The position numbers and the translations under genes were made by a program. Of a stretch of 64,000 bases of DNA, positions 33,882 to 45,486 are shown piece by piece. The first letter of the stretch is position 1, and every line of letters begins with the position of its first letter. The notes below the pieces were generated by a model, which saw nothing but the letters and a program-made list of their open reading frames with translations, was not told the DNA's origin and searched no databases. The stretch comes from Haliclona indistincta (taxonomy: Eukaryota; Porifera; Demospongiae; Haplosclerida; Chalinidae), in assembly GCA_964017065.1 (NCBI GenBank), contig OZ024790.1, positions 10,366,403 through 10,430,402 of the forward strand, given 5' to 3'.

Positions 33882-34139
33882 TCTTGTCACACTTTCAGGG
33901 GGTGGGTTAAATAAAGTGCATTATAAATGTCTTTTTGATTTTTTTCTCTTCAATCTTGTCACCATTTCAGGAAGTGAGTTACGTAAAGTGCATGATTATT
34001 GTGTTCACTGTTTTCTCTTCAATCTTGTCGCCATTTCAGCAGGTGAGTTATATAAAGTTCATGATTAGTGTGTGTTTGAATTTTTTCTCTTCAATCTAGT
34101 CACCATTTCAGGTAGTGAGTTACATAAAGTTCATGATTA
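33882..34139 (+). repeat. 72-bp intron-like satellite, segment 2
   Basis: Between three and four units between the foldback element and F1 copy 5, with the same GTGAGT to TTTCAG plan and triplets such as GAA, CAG and GTA. Confidence 0.93.
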
Positions 34140-35358
34140 TTAGGGAGACACGGTAGTGTCTCCCTATGTAGGGTTGAACGAGAAAACAAGATGGCGGCTA
34201 CATACAATGTATTAGCGTTCAAACGCTGATATTTCGCCAGGTGGTGAATTGTATACGTCCAAGGACACTTAGATCTGCTATCTGGCGTTGCCCCATCTTA
34301 CAGTAGCAAGGAGAGCGCTCTACACTGTTACTAAAGTGACGAACCTAGAAACGGTGAAAATCGAGTTTCGTCATCTTCGTTTTCTTCTTCTTCTTTCTTT
34401 CTTTCTTCAGCGCGCCTAGCGCCTTTACGCGAGCAGTGCCGAGACCAAAACACCCACGAACAGTCGTGAAATTCTCCTGGCAGGTGCCTTTTGAACTTTG
34501 TTTTTAGCGAAACGGCGATATACATTCCGCGAGTTCTCGATCGTGATCCATTGTCAGCTAAGTGTTAGACGCCATTATTGTGATTGCGCAATGCGCACGT
34601 GACCAAGCAGTGGTTAGCGCACGTGACCAAGCACTACCTTGAGTATCTCCGCGCCGTATAGATCACGGAGAAGACATATCTGTCTGGAGTCTTCAACGGT
34701 AAGGTCGTCTGATCACCATTCTGCGCTTGCCAGATAATTATAACCGCCGTACAGATCTACAAACTAGTGTGGGCGGGGCTCGTATGCACTTCATATGCAT
34801 GCATGTATGCGTAGGCGTGCTGATTATTATGTACAGCATAACAATTATTATTTTTAGCTACAAGTTTAAAATTGTTAATAATGAAGAAAAGCCATCAACA
34901 ACAGGAAAACTAAATCAATGGTGGAAACAAAGACGGCTCAGTATGTTCATGATATTGAACTGCACTTCACTAAAAAGTAAAAAGGACACAAACAAGAAAT
35001 TAAAAAGATTTCTATCGAAATCAAAAGGATGTAGGGTTGTGAAATCTACCACTGGTTCACAATGTAAACTAACAAGGAACAAGCATGCATGGAATGGTAA
35101 CACGATTGACTTGCTAACAGACAATAGATCCCTACATCAGTGGCTGTGCACAAGCTGAATGCACGTCAGGTGTTAGCAGTCAACAGCAACTAGGTCAACC
35201 ACAGCAGCCACTGATGTAGGGATCTATTGTCTGTTAGCAAGTCAATCGTGTTACCATTCCATGCATGCTTGTTCCTTGTTAGTTTACATTGTGAACCAGT
35301 GGTAGATTTCACAACCCTACATCCTTTTGATTTCGATAGAAATCTTTTTAATTTCTTG
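34140..35358 (+). mobile_element. F1 element, copy 5 (subfamily A), inserted in the satellite
   Basis: Complete, from TTAGGGAGACACGGTAG to TTTTAATTTCTTG. The host unit reads GATTA before it and TTGTATGTTTG after it, which rejoin to a normal unit with no duplicated bases. Confidence 0.9.
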
Positions 35359-38300
35359 TTGTATGTTTGTTTGTTTTCTCTTCAATCTTGCCACCATTTC
35401 AGCCGGTGAGTTTCATGACGTGCATGATTATCTTGTGTTTGACTTTTCTTCAATTTTATAACCATTATTTTCAGCCGGTGAGTAAATAAAGTGCTTGATT
35501 AATTTGTGTTTGACTGTTTTCTCTCCAATCTTGTCACCATTTCAGGGAGTGAGTTACATAAAGTTCTTGATTATTGTATGTTTGACTATTTTCTCTTCAA
35601 TCTAGTCACACTTTCAGGAGGTGGGTTAAAATTTAATAAAGTGCATGATTATTGTGCTTGACTGTTTTCTCGTGAATATTGTGTTTTCTGTTTTATCTTA
35701 TTACCATTTCAGGATGTGAGTTACGTTAAATGCATGATTATTGTGTGTTTGACTATTTTCTCTTTTATCTTGTCAATATTTCAGATAGTGAGTTACATAA
35801 AATGCGTGATTATTGTTTTAGTCTGTTTTCTTTTTATATTGTCTCCATTTCAGAGAGTGAGTTACATGAAGTGCTTGATAATTGTGTGTTTGACTGTATT
35901 CTCTTGAATATTGTCACAATTTCAGAGAGTGAGTTAGATTAAGTTCATGGTTATTGTGTGTTTGACTGTTTTCTCTTGAATATTGTCACCATTTCAGAGA
36001 GTGAGTTACATTGAGTGCATGATTGTTGTGTGTTTGAATATTTCTCTTCAATCTTGTCACACTTTCAGGGGGTGGGTTAAATAAAGTGCATTATGATTGT
36101 CTTTTTGACTGTTTTCTCTTCAATCTTGTCACCATTTCAGGAAGTGAGTTACAAAAAGTACATGATTTTGTGTGTTTGACTGTTTTATTTTCACCATGTT
36201 AGGTGGTGAGTTGCATATAGTGCATGATTATTGTGTGTTTGACTGTTTTCTTTTTTTATCTTGTCTCCATTTCAGCTGGTGAGTTACATAGAGTATGTAA
36301 TTATTGTGCGTTTGACCGTTTTCTGTTTTATCTTATTACCATTTTCAGGATGTGAGTTACTTTAAGTGCATGATTATTGTGTGTTTGACTATTTTCTCTT
36401 TTATCTTGTCACTATTTCAGGTGGTGAGTTATATAAAGTGCATGATAGTAGTGTGTTTGACTTTTTTCTCTTATAATTATCTTGTGACTATTTCAGAGAG
36501 TGAGTTACATAAAATTCATGATTATTTTGTTGGACTGTTTTCTTTTTTATCTTGTCTCCATTTCAGATCGTGAGTTACATAGGTTGCAAGATTATTGTGT
36601 GTTTGATTGTTTTCACATAATTTTGTCACCTTTTTAGATAGTAAGTTGCATAAAGTGCATGATGATTTTGTTTTTGACTCTTCTCTCTTTTATCTTGTCA
36701 CCATTTCAGATAGTGAGTTCCATAAAGTGCATGATGATTTTGTTTTTGACTCTTCTCTCTTTTATCTTGTCACCATTTCAGATAGTGAGTTCCATAAAGT
36801 GCATGATGATTTTGTTTTTGACTGTTTTCTCTTTTATCTTGTCACCATTTCAGATAGTGAGTTACATTATATACATGATTATTGTGTTGAATTTTTTTTA
36901 TCTTGTCTCCTTTTCAGCTGGTGAGTTACATAGAGTGCTTGATTATTGTTTGTTTGACTGTTTTCACTCTTGTCACCTTTTCAGATAGTGAGTTACATAA
37001 ATTGCATGGTTATTGTGTTTTTTTTTGTTTTTTTTTATCTTGTCACCATTTCAGATAGTGAGTTACATGAAGTGCATGATAATTGTTGTTTTGATTGTTT
37101 TCTTTTTTATCTTGTCACCATTTCAGATAGTGAGTTACTTAGAGTGCATGATTATCGTGTTTTTGATTGTTTTCTTTTCAATCTTGTCACTATTTCAGAT
37201 AGTGAGTTGCGTAAAGTGCTTGATTATTGTGTGTTTTACTGATTTCTCTTCAATCTTGTCACTATTTCAGATAGTAAGTTACATGAAGTGCTTGATTATT
37301 GTGTGTTTGACTGTTTTCTTTTAATCTTGCCACCATTTTAGTGGGTGAGTTATAATAAAATACACTACTATGTTGTGTTTGACTGTTTTCTCTTTTATCT
37401 TGTCACCATTACAGATAGTGAGTTATATAAAGTACACAATTATTGTGTGATTGTCTTTTTTGTCACCATTTCAGATAGTGAGTTAGATAACTTGCTTGAT
37501 TATTGTTTGTTTGACTTATTTCTCTTCAATCTTGTCACTATTTCAGATGGTGAGTTACATATAGTGCTTGATTATTCTGTGTTTGACTTCTTTCTCTTTG
37601 ATCTTGTCACCATTTTAGATAGTGAGTTATATAAGTGGTTGATTGTGTGTTTGAATGTTTTCTCTTTAATCTTGTCACCATTTCAGGCAGTGAGTTACAT
37701 AAAGTGCATGATTATTGTGCGTTTGAATGTTTTCTCTTTAATCTTGTCACCATTTCAGTGGGTGAGTTATATAAAGTGCTTGAACAATGAATATTGTGTG
37801 TTTGATTGTTTCTTCAATCTTGTGACCATTTCAGATAGTGAGTTACATATAATGTCCTAGAATATTGTGTGTTTGACTTTTTTCTCTTTAATCTTGTCAC
37901 GATTTCAGTTGGTGAGTTACACTGATTATTGTGTGTGTGACTGCTTTCTCTTTAATTTTGTCACCATTAAGGGGGTGTGTTATATAAAATACATGATTAT
38001 GGTGTGTTTGATTCTTTCTCTTTCGTCTTGTATTCATTTCAGCCAGTGAGTTACATAAAGTGCATGATAATTGTGTTTGACTATTTTCTCTTCAATCTTC
38101 TTACCATTTCAGCTGGTGAGTCACATTAAGTGCATGATTATTGCGTGTTTCAATGTTTTCCTTTTCATCTTGTCACAATTTTAGGCGGTGAGTTACATCA
38201 AGTGCATGATTATTGTGTGTTTCAATGTTTTCTTTTTTATCTTGTCGCCATTTTAGACGGTGAGTTACATTAAGTGCATGAATATTATGTGTTTGACTGT

Positions 38301-39204
38301 TTTCCCTTTAATCTTGTCACCGTTTAAGTTGGTGAGTTACGCTGTTTATTATGTGTTTGACTGGTTTCACTTTAATTTTGTCATCATTTTTAGCCGGTGA
38401 GTTATATAATTATTGTTTGTTTGATTTTTTCCTTTTTATATTTTTATCATTTCAGCCAGTGAGTTACATATAGTGCATGATTGTTGTGTGTTTGACATTT
38501 TTCTCTTTTATCTTCTCACCGTTTCAGCTGGTGAGTTACATAAAGCCGATGCATGATTATTGTGTGTTTGAATGTTTTATCTTTTATCTTGTCACCCATT
38601 TCAGGGGGTGAGTTACATAAAGTGCATGATTATTGTGTGTTCGACTGTTTTCTCTTTTTTTGTCATCATTTCAGCTGGTGAGTTAGATAAAGTGCATGAT
38701 TATTGTGTGTTTGACTGTTTTCTCTTTTTTTGTCATCATTTCAGCTGGTGAGTTAGATAAAGTGCATGATTATTGTGTGTTTGACTGTTTGACTGTTTGT
38801 TTTTTGTCATCATTTCAGCTGGTGAGTTAGATAAAATGCATGATTATTGTGTGTTTGACAGTTTTCTCTTCAATCTTGTCACCATTTTAGATAGTGAGTT
38901 ACATAAAGCAAATGATTATTTTCAGTTTGACTATTTTCTCTTTAATTTTGCCACCATTTCAGTTTGTGAGTTTTATAAAGTGCATGATTATAGTGTGTTT
39001 GACTGTTTCCTCTTTTTTTCTTGTCACCTTTACAGGCGGTAAGTTATATAAAGTGCTTGATGATTGTGTGTTTGACTTTTTTTTCTAATTTGCCACCATT
39101 TCAGCTGGTGAGTTATAAACGTGCATGGTTATTGTTTGTTTAACTATCTTCTCTTCAATCTTGTCACCATTTCAGCTGGTGAGTTACATAAAGTGCATGA
39201 TTAG
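35359..39204 (+). repeat. 72-bp intron-like satellite, segment 3
   Basis: About 53 units. Locally homogenised: 36659-36860 has three almost identical units with the triplet ATA, and 38620-38830 has near-identical CTG units. Some acceptors read TTTTAG or TTACAG and some donors GTAAGT. Lengths vary by small indels outside the splice-like motifs. Confidence 0.95.
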
Positions 39205-39275
39205 TAACCCTCGGCGCATGCTCAAGAGAGTTACGGTACTTGCTCTATTCATTCGTTCATTCATTTGTTCGTTCA

Positions 39276-39797
39276 TTAACCCTCGGTGCATGCGCGAGGG
39301 TTACGGTACTTGGTTTGTCGTTCGTTCTGTCCATCGAGCTGCAGAGACCATGCCATCGCTCACTTCTGAAACTCGGTAAAGTTATGAACAGGCTTAGCAC
39401 GACAATGGCTTGCAATGTGACTCGTGGATTTTGCTAAAGTGCTTTCGTTCTCGAGTTATGTATGGCTGGCTCACCTGGACAGCCATCTTGTACCTCTCTG
39501 ACGACAAACGTGCCCATAGTTGACTACCTAGGTACTTGTAGATTCATCTAAACTTCAGGACAGTTCTAGGGGTGCGTAGACAACTCAAGAAAAAGCCATT
39601 CAAAGCCAAGAGCATTGGCTACCTACTCAGTGATCACGGTCACGCCCACTTGTTTTGTGGTCAGCACTTTGCTGTCTTCTGGTTAGCAGCGCAGTTTCAA
39701 TAGCAAGCAGGTTGGCTTTAGCTGCAAAGCTCCTTCTGCACACCATAACTAAGGAAGCAATGTGCAACACGCCGAAGGTTTTGTGAAATCTTTCATT
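39276..39797 (+). mobile_element. F4 element, copy b (complete, nested in copy a)
   Basis: Hairpin TTAACCCTCGGTGCATGC closing with GCGAGGGTTA, then CATTCG-type repeats, TTGACTACCTAGGTACTTG, and a right end GAAGGTTTTGTGAAATC with TTTCATT. The host sequence CGTTCATT and CGTTTG resumes around it. Non-coding. Confidence 0.8.
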
Positions 39798-39944
39798 CGT
39801 TTGTTCGTTCATTCGTTCTGTCCATCGAGCTGCAGAGATAAGCGATCACTTCTACGGACTGGTAAGGTTATCAGGATGACAAGTTCGACAATGGCTTGCA
39901 ATGTTACTCATCGATTTTGCTAAAGTGCTTTCATTCTCAAGATC

Positions 39945-41141
39945 CATTCTTACGTGATCAACTGTTCACTAGATCAACTTTGCGAGATCAACTTTTGGGA
40001 AGTCAACTTCAAGAGTTTTATCGCTTCTATGTGGTCATCTATTAATGAGAGAGTACCCCCATTCAAACGATCGAACAGTGCCTGCATCCTATTCTCCTTT
40101 TTTATGCAGTTCTAGCTACTAAAACCTATAAACCCTAAACGAAAACCTCCTAACTGCGCAAAGTTGGGAGGATCGTTCTAAACCGGGCCTTCGGTCCTTG
40201 GTAAGCCTAAGGATCGTCGGGAGGGTTGTCCTAAACCGGGCCTTCGGCCCTTGGTAAGCCTAAGGCAGCCTAAGTTCAAGTGATTTTGCTGAGTTGATCT
40301 CGTGAAGAATTGACGTTATAAGAGTTGACTTAAGGTGGCGGTATACCCGTTTTTATGAATATTAATGAGCGACTTTCTTTTATCTGTAGCTCGTGACAGA
40401 GCAACGCTAGCAGCGTGAAACTCGCTCTGATGCATCAACGAGTGTGTCTCAATGTATAATGCAGCTTGAAACGTTGCACAATATTCTACACCAAGGAATA
40501 AGGTAGGAACAATCGACATCGTACGGATACGCATTTTTCACGCCAAAAATCTCTCCTGACTAACCGTGCAGCAAAGGTTACCAGCTGAAATTCGACTCTT
40601 ATAAACCATTTCTAGGTGCAGACGAAGAGTTTTGTTGACCCACGCTGAACGTAGCTGTTCTATGCATCGACAAACATGGACGTAACTGCAAAATCAGCCA
40701 TGATTTAGAATGTAAAAGTGTTTTTCTTAAAATCAGAAAAAGTAAATGCAGAAAACTCTTCGTCTGCACCTAGAAATGGTTTATAAGAGTCGAATTTCAG
40801 CTGGTAACCTTTGCTGCACGGTTAGTCAGGAGAGATTTTTGGCGTGAAAAATGCGTATCCGTACGATGTCGATTGTTCCTACCTTATTCCTTGGTGTAGA
40901 ATATTGTGCAACGTTTCAAGCTGCATTATACATTGAGACACACTCGTTGATGCATCAGAGTGAGTTTCACGCTGCTAGCGTTGCTCTGTCACGAGCTACA
41001 GATAAAAGAAAGTCGCTTATTAATATTCATAAAAACGGGTATACCGCCACCTTAATGAAGTTGATCTCGTGAAAAGTTGATCAGCTGATAGTTGATCGTG
41101 CAGGAGTTGATCTCGTGTAGAGTTGACCTCGCGTGCAACCC
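39945..41141. mobile_element. Element with iterated GAGATCAAC termini
   Basis: The left end has ATCAAC four times with variable spacing (GATCAACTGTTCACTAG, GATCAACTTTGCGA). The right end has its complement GTTGATCTCGTG repeated. It interrupts F4 copy a. Inside are a two-fold 60-bp tandem repeat (about 40166-40263, AAACCGGGCCTTCGG) and foldback copy 2 (40334-41051). Confidence 0.55.
40334..41051. mobile_element. Long foldback element with TTAA TSD, copy 2
   Basis: TTAA at 40330-40333 and 41052-41055, ends GGTGGCGGTATACCCG, also 718 bp and nearly identical to copy 1 in the arms. The central loop lies in the opposite orientation to that of copy 1. Confidence 0.88.
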
Positions 41142-41490
41142 CCTGGCCATCTTGGACCTCTCTGACTACAAAAGCGCCCATAGTTGACTACCTAGGTACT
41201 TATAGATTCCATCTAAACTACAGGCAGCTCTGAGGGTGCGTAGACATTTCAAGAAAGAACCTACACTACGGCAATGGCTACCTAGCTGTCCATGTATTCA
41301 TGGTAACGCCCACATGACACGCCTAGAAAATGGTCACCATTTTTGGTTAGCAGTGTGGTTTCAATATAGCTACATCCTATAAGCTAAGCAGGTTGGCACT
41401 AGCTGCAAACTCCTGCTGCAATCCCTAACTACCTAGGGAACTTAGTGGTAACTCTACAATAATTATGTGCATGACACGCCGGGGGTTTGT

Positions 41491-41781
41491 GAAATTCGTT
41501 CAATGTTTGTTTGACTATTTTCTCTTCAATCTTGTCACCATTTCAGATAGTGAGTTACATAAAGTGCATGGTTATTGTTTATTTGACTATTTTCTCTTCA
41601 ATCTTGTCCGCACCATTTCAGATAGTGAGTTATATGATTGTGTGTTTGACTGTTTTCTTTTTTTATCTTGTCACCATTTCAGATAGTGAGTTACATAAAG
41701 TCCTTGATTATTGTGTGTTTGACTGTCTTCTCTTCAATCTTGTCACAGTTTCAGGGGGTGAGTTACAGAAGGGGTGCTTGA
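41491..41781 (+). repeat. 72-bp intron-like satellite, segment 4
   Basis: About four units between F4 copies a and c, with triplets ATA and GGG. Confidence 0.93.
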
Positions 41782-42338
41782 TTAACCCTCGGCGCATGCG
41801 CGAGGTTACGGTACTTGCTTTGTCGTTCGTTCATTCATTCATTCTGTCCATCGAGCTACAGAGACCATCGCTCACTTCTGAAACTCGGTAAAGGCATGAA
41901 CAGGCTTAGCATGACAATGGCTTGCAATGTGACTCGTGGATTTTGCTAAAGTGCTTTCGTTCTCGAGTTATGTATGGCTGGCTCAACTTGACAGCCATCT
42001 TGGACCTCTCTGACGACAAAAGCGTCCATAGTTGACTACCTAGGTACTTGTAGATTCCATCTAAACTTCAAGGACAGCTCTGGGGGTGCGTAGACATCTA
42101 AAGAAAAAGCCTATCAAAGCCAAGAGCAATGGCTACCTACTCAGTGTTCACGGTCACGCCCACTTGACACACCTTAATTGTCTCGGTTGTGGTCAGCACT
42201 TTGCTGTCTTGTGGTTAGCAGTGCAGTTTCAATAGCAAACAGGTTGGCTTTAGCTGCATAGCTCCTTCTGCAAACCTTAACTAAGGAGCTAACTCTACAA
42301 TGTGCAACACGCCGAGGGTTTTGTGAAATCTGTTCATT
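41782..42338 (+). mobile_element. F4 element, copy c
   Basis: TTAACCCTCGGCGCATGC through GCCATCTTGGACC to CGAGGGTTTTGTGAAATC and TGTTCATT. It is inserted in a satellite unit (CTTGATT before it, ATTTTGTGTTTGACTG after it). Confidence 0.8.
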
Positions 42339-42365
42339 ATTTTGTGTTTGACTGTTTCTCTTTTA

Positions 42366-43847
42366 CCTTAAAACCAGTATTATTAGCGACCACTTAATTT
42401 AGCCTTTTGCGATTGAAGACATTTAGCGTGTACTAATTTTAGCGTTTGGCTGTTATTTAATGAGATTCATGCTCGTTAATAGTCATTAAAGAAATTAAAA
42501 AGATTTCTATCGAAATCAAAAGGATGTAGTGATGAAGAAATCTACCACTGGTTCACAATGTAAACAAACAAGGAACAAGCATAGAATGGTAACACGATTG
42601 ACTTGCTAACAGACCATAGATCCCTACATCAGTGGCTGCTGTGGCCAGACTATAGCTAGTTAAGCTATTTACTGTTGACTGACACTTTGAATAGAATTCA
42701 GCTTGTGACAAAATATTGATCTTATGTACAGCCACTGATGTAGGGATCTATGGTCTGTTAGCAAGTCAATCGTGTTACCATTCTATGCTTGTTCCTTGTT
42801 TGTTTACATTGTGAACCAGTGGTAGATTTCTTCATCACTACATCCTTTTGATTTCGATAGAAATCTTTTTAATTTCTTGTTTGTGTCCTTTTTTCTTTTT
42901 AGTGAAGTGCAGTTCAATATCATGCATGTACGTACGGAGAATTCTTTGTTTCCACCATTAGTTTAGTATTCCTGTTGTTGATGGCTTTTCTTAAACTTGT
43001 AGCTAAAATTGTTAATTTGTACGTATCAGGTCTGCCTGGTCGCCTATGCATGCATGCATACGAGCCTCGCCCACACTTGTTTGTAGACCTGTACGGCGGT
43101 TATAATTATCTAGCAAGTGCAGAATGGCGATCCTACACGAGCTTACCGTTCTTCGAAGACTCCAGACAAATGCCGGGTGTGTGTTCTCTGTGATAGTGAT
43201 CCACACGGCGCAGCGATACTTTAGCTGCTTGGTCACGTGCGCTACCCATGGCTTGGTCACGTGCGTATTGCGCAATCACAATAATGGCGTCTAACACTAA
43301 GCTGACAATGGATCACGATCGAGAAATCGCGGAACTTAGATCACTGTTACGCTAAAAACAAAGCTCAAAAGGCACATGCCAGGAGAATTTCACGACTGTT
43401 CGTGGATGTTTTGGTCTCGGCACTGCTCGCGTAAAGGCGCTAGGCGAGTTGAAGAAAGAAAGAAGAAAGAAGAAAACGAAGATGACGAAACTCGATTTTC
43501 ACCTTTTCCAGGTTCGTCACTTTAGTAACAATTTCGAGCAATCTCCTTGCTACTGTAAGATGGGGCAACGCCAGAGAGCTGATCAAAGTGTCTAAAGACG
43601 TATAAAATTCAACACCAGGCGAAATATCAGCGTTTGAACGCTAATACATTGTATGTAGCCACCATCTTGTTTTCTCGTTTATCCCTACATAGGGAGTCAC
43701 TACCGTGACTCCCTAATTACTGCGAAACCACAGCTATGCAGAATGAATCTAATTAAAGTTAAATTTTAGCATCATCTAAATTTAGCATTTATGACCACTT
43801 GCTAAAAACGCTAAATTTAGTGGTCGCTGATAATACTGGTTTTAAGG
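42366..43847. mobile_element. TA-flanked palindromic MITE, second copy, split by F1
   Basis: The ends CCTTAAAACCAG and TGGTTTTAAGG with flanking TA match the element at 12941-13195 in reverse. The F1 copy at 42489-43716 interrupts it. The MITE itself sits in the satellite. Confidence 0.8.
42489..43716 (-). mobile_element. F1 element, copy 6 (subfamily A), complete
   Basis: It lies between AGTCATTA and TTACTGCG of the MITE. The intact MITE copy reads AGTCATTATTACTGCG on the corresponding strand, so F1 inserted with no duplication or loss. Confidence 0.9.
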
Positions 43848-43849
43848 TA

Positions 43850-44430
43850 TAATTGTCACCATTTCAGTTAGTGAGTTATATGATTATTGTGATTTTGACT
43901 GTTTTTTTATCTTGTCACCATTTCAGATAGTGAGTTACATAAAGTCCTTGATTATTGTGTGTTTGACTGTCTTCTCTTCAATCTTGTCACCGTTTCAGGG
44001 GGTGAGTTACAGATGGGTGCTTGATTGTTGTGTGTTTGACTGTTTTCTCTTTATATTGTCACCATTTCAGGAAGTGAGTTACATAAAGTGCATGATTATT
44101 GTGTGTTTGACTGTCTTCTCTTCAATCTTGCATCATTTCAGCCGGTGAGTTATATATAGTGCATTGTTATTGTTTATTTGACTATTTTCTTTTCAATCTT
44201 GTCACCATTTCAGACAGTGAGTTATATAAAATGCTTGTTTATTGTGCATTTGACTGTTTTCTCTACTATATTGTCACCATTTCAGAAGGTGAGTTACATA
44301 AAGTGCATGATTATTGTGTGTTTGATTTTCAATCCTTTTACCATTTTTAGAGAGTGAGTTCCGTCGAGTGCAGTAGTGCTGTGTTTGACTATTCTTTCTT
44401 TGACCTTGTCTCTATTTTAGGATGTGAGTT
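43850..44430 (+). repeat. 72-bp intron-like satellite, segment 5 (right end)
   Basis: About eight units, more diverged towards the right. The last recognisable junction is ATTTTAG, GAT, GTGAGTTTTC at about 44415-44432. Confidence 0.92.
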
Positions 44431-44455
44431 TTCTTTATCTATGTATTAGTGGCTC

Positions 44456-44700
44456 TAGACTTCATAAATAGGGCGTTAGAAAGGTTAAACTAAGTCTATT
44501 TGCAAAAGAGAACTTACCCGAAAAAACCCACTGTTTCCCTGTGCTGTATGTTTTGGTTTCCTACTATAACAGCAAGGGGAGAATTTTAAGGTGGAGTTTC
44601 CCGTTAACCTGCTGTTTTGAAGAGAAAGAGCTACTTGCCGCTTTTGGCATTTTGAGGGCTTCCGTTTGCCTGGAAATGCATACTTTGGCATAGAATAATG
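44456..44700. mobile_element. Decayed relative of the SARAF-intron MITE
   Basis: GAAAAAACCCACTGTTT, CATAAATAG and TTGCAAAAG, and the block around GGCATTTTGAGGGCTTC, follow the order of 6900-7150. The ends are lost. Confidence 0.6.
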
Positions 44701-44961
44701 GTTTAATAATTCTGTTCTAAACTACAGTACTCCCACGTTATTAAGGGCATGCTATTATTACCATAGCAATTAAGAATATGCACTTATACACGAAATGCAC
44801 TTAATAGGGGTGCTTTTTTAATGCAAATATATTGATTGCTGCAGCAAAACATGCGGACCATAGTTTAATTTGTGAAAATTGAGAATTTTGATTTAATGCT
44901 TGTAAGTAGTAGGTCTTTTGTACTATTTCTTAGAAACTTGGAACAACCTTTCTTCCACCTA
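44701..44961. other. AT-rich spacer
   Basis: No feature recognised. Confidence 0.4.
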
Positions 44962-45486
44962 TTAGGGAGGCACGGTAGTGACTCCCTATGTAGGGTTGAA
45001 CGAGAAAACAAGATGGCGGCTACATACATGTATTAGCGTTCAAACGCTGATATTTCGCCTGGTGATGAATTTTGTACGTCCAAAGACACTTAGATCTGCT
45101 CTCTGGCGTTGCCCCATCTTACAGTAGCAAGGAGATTACTCGAAATTGTTGCTAAAGTGACGAACCTGGAAACGGTGAAAATCGAGTTTCGTCATCTTTG
45201 TCTTCTTCTTTCTTTCTTCTTCTTTCTTCAGCGCACCTAGCGCCTTTACACGAGCGGTGCCGAGACCAAAACACCCACGAACAGTCGTGAAATTCTCCTG
45301 GCAGGTGCCTTTTGAACTTTGTTTTTAGCGAAACGGCGATATAAATTCCGCGATTTCTCGATCGTAATCCATTGTCAGCTAAGTGTTAGACGCCATTATT
45401 GTGATTGCACAATACGCACGTGACCAAGCAGTGGTTAGCGCACGTGACCAAGTTAGCGTGAGTATCGCCTCGATCGCCGTATGGTT

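Larger units (their letters stand above)
39205..41490 (+). mobile_element. F4 hairpin-ended element, copy a, with nested elements
   Basis: It starts TAACCCTCGGCGCATG after a satellite unit. It is split by F4 copy b (39276-39797) and by the block at 39945-41141, and ends GGGGGTTTGTGAAATTCG near 41488. The satellite then resumes with TTTGTTTGACTATTTTC. Confidence 0.75.

Noticed and set aside
30396..44430. CRISPR-like or coding-repeat reading of the 72-bp array
   Set aside because: The variable part is only three bases, not a spacer, and the surroundings are animal DNA. The long hydrophobic frames (24-residue repeats) occur in two registers only because 72 is divisible by three, and they break at many indels.
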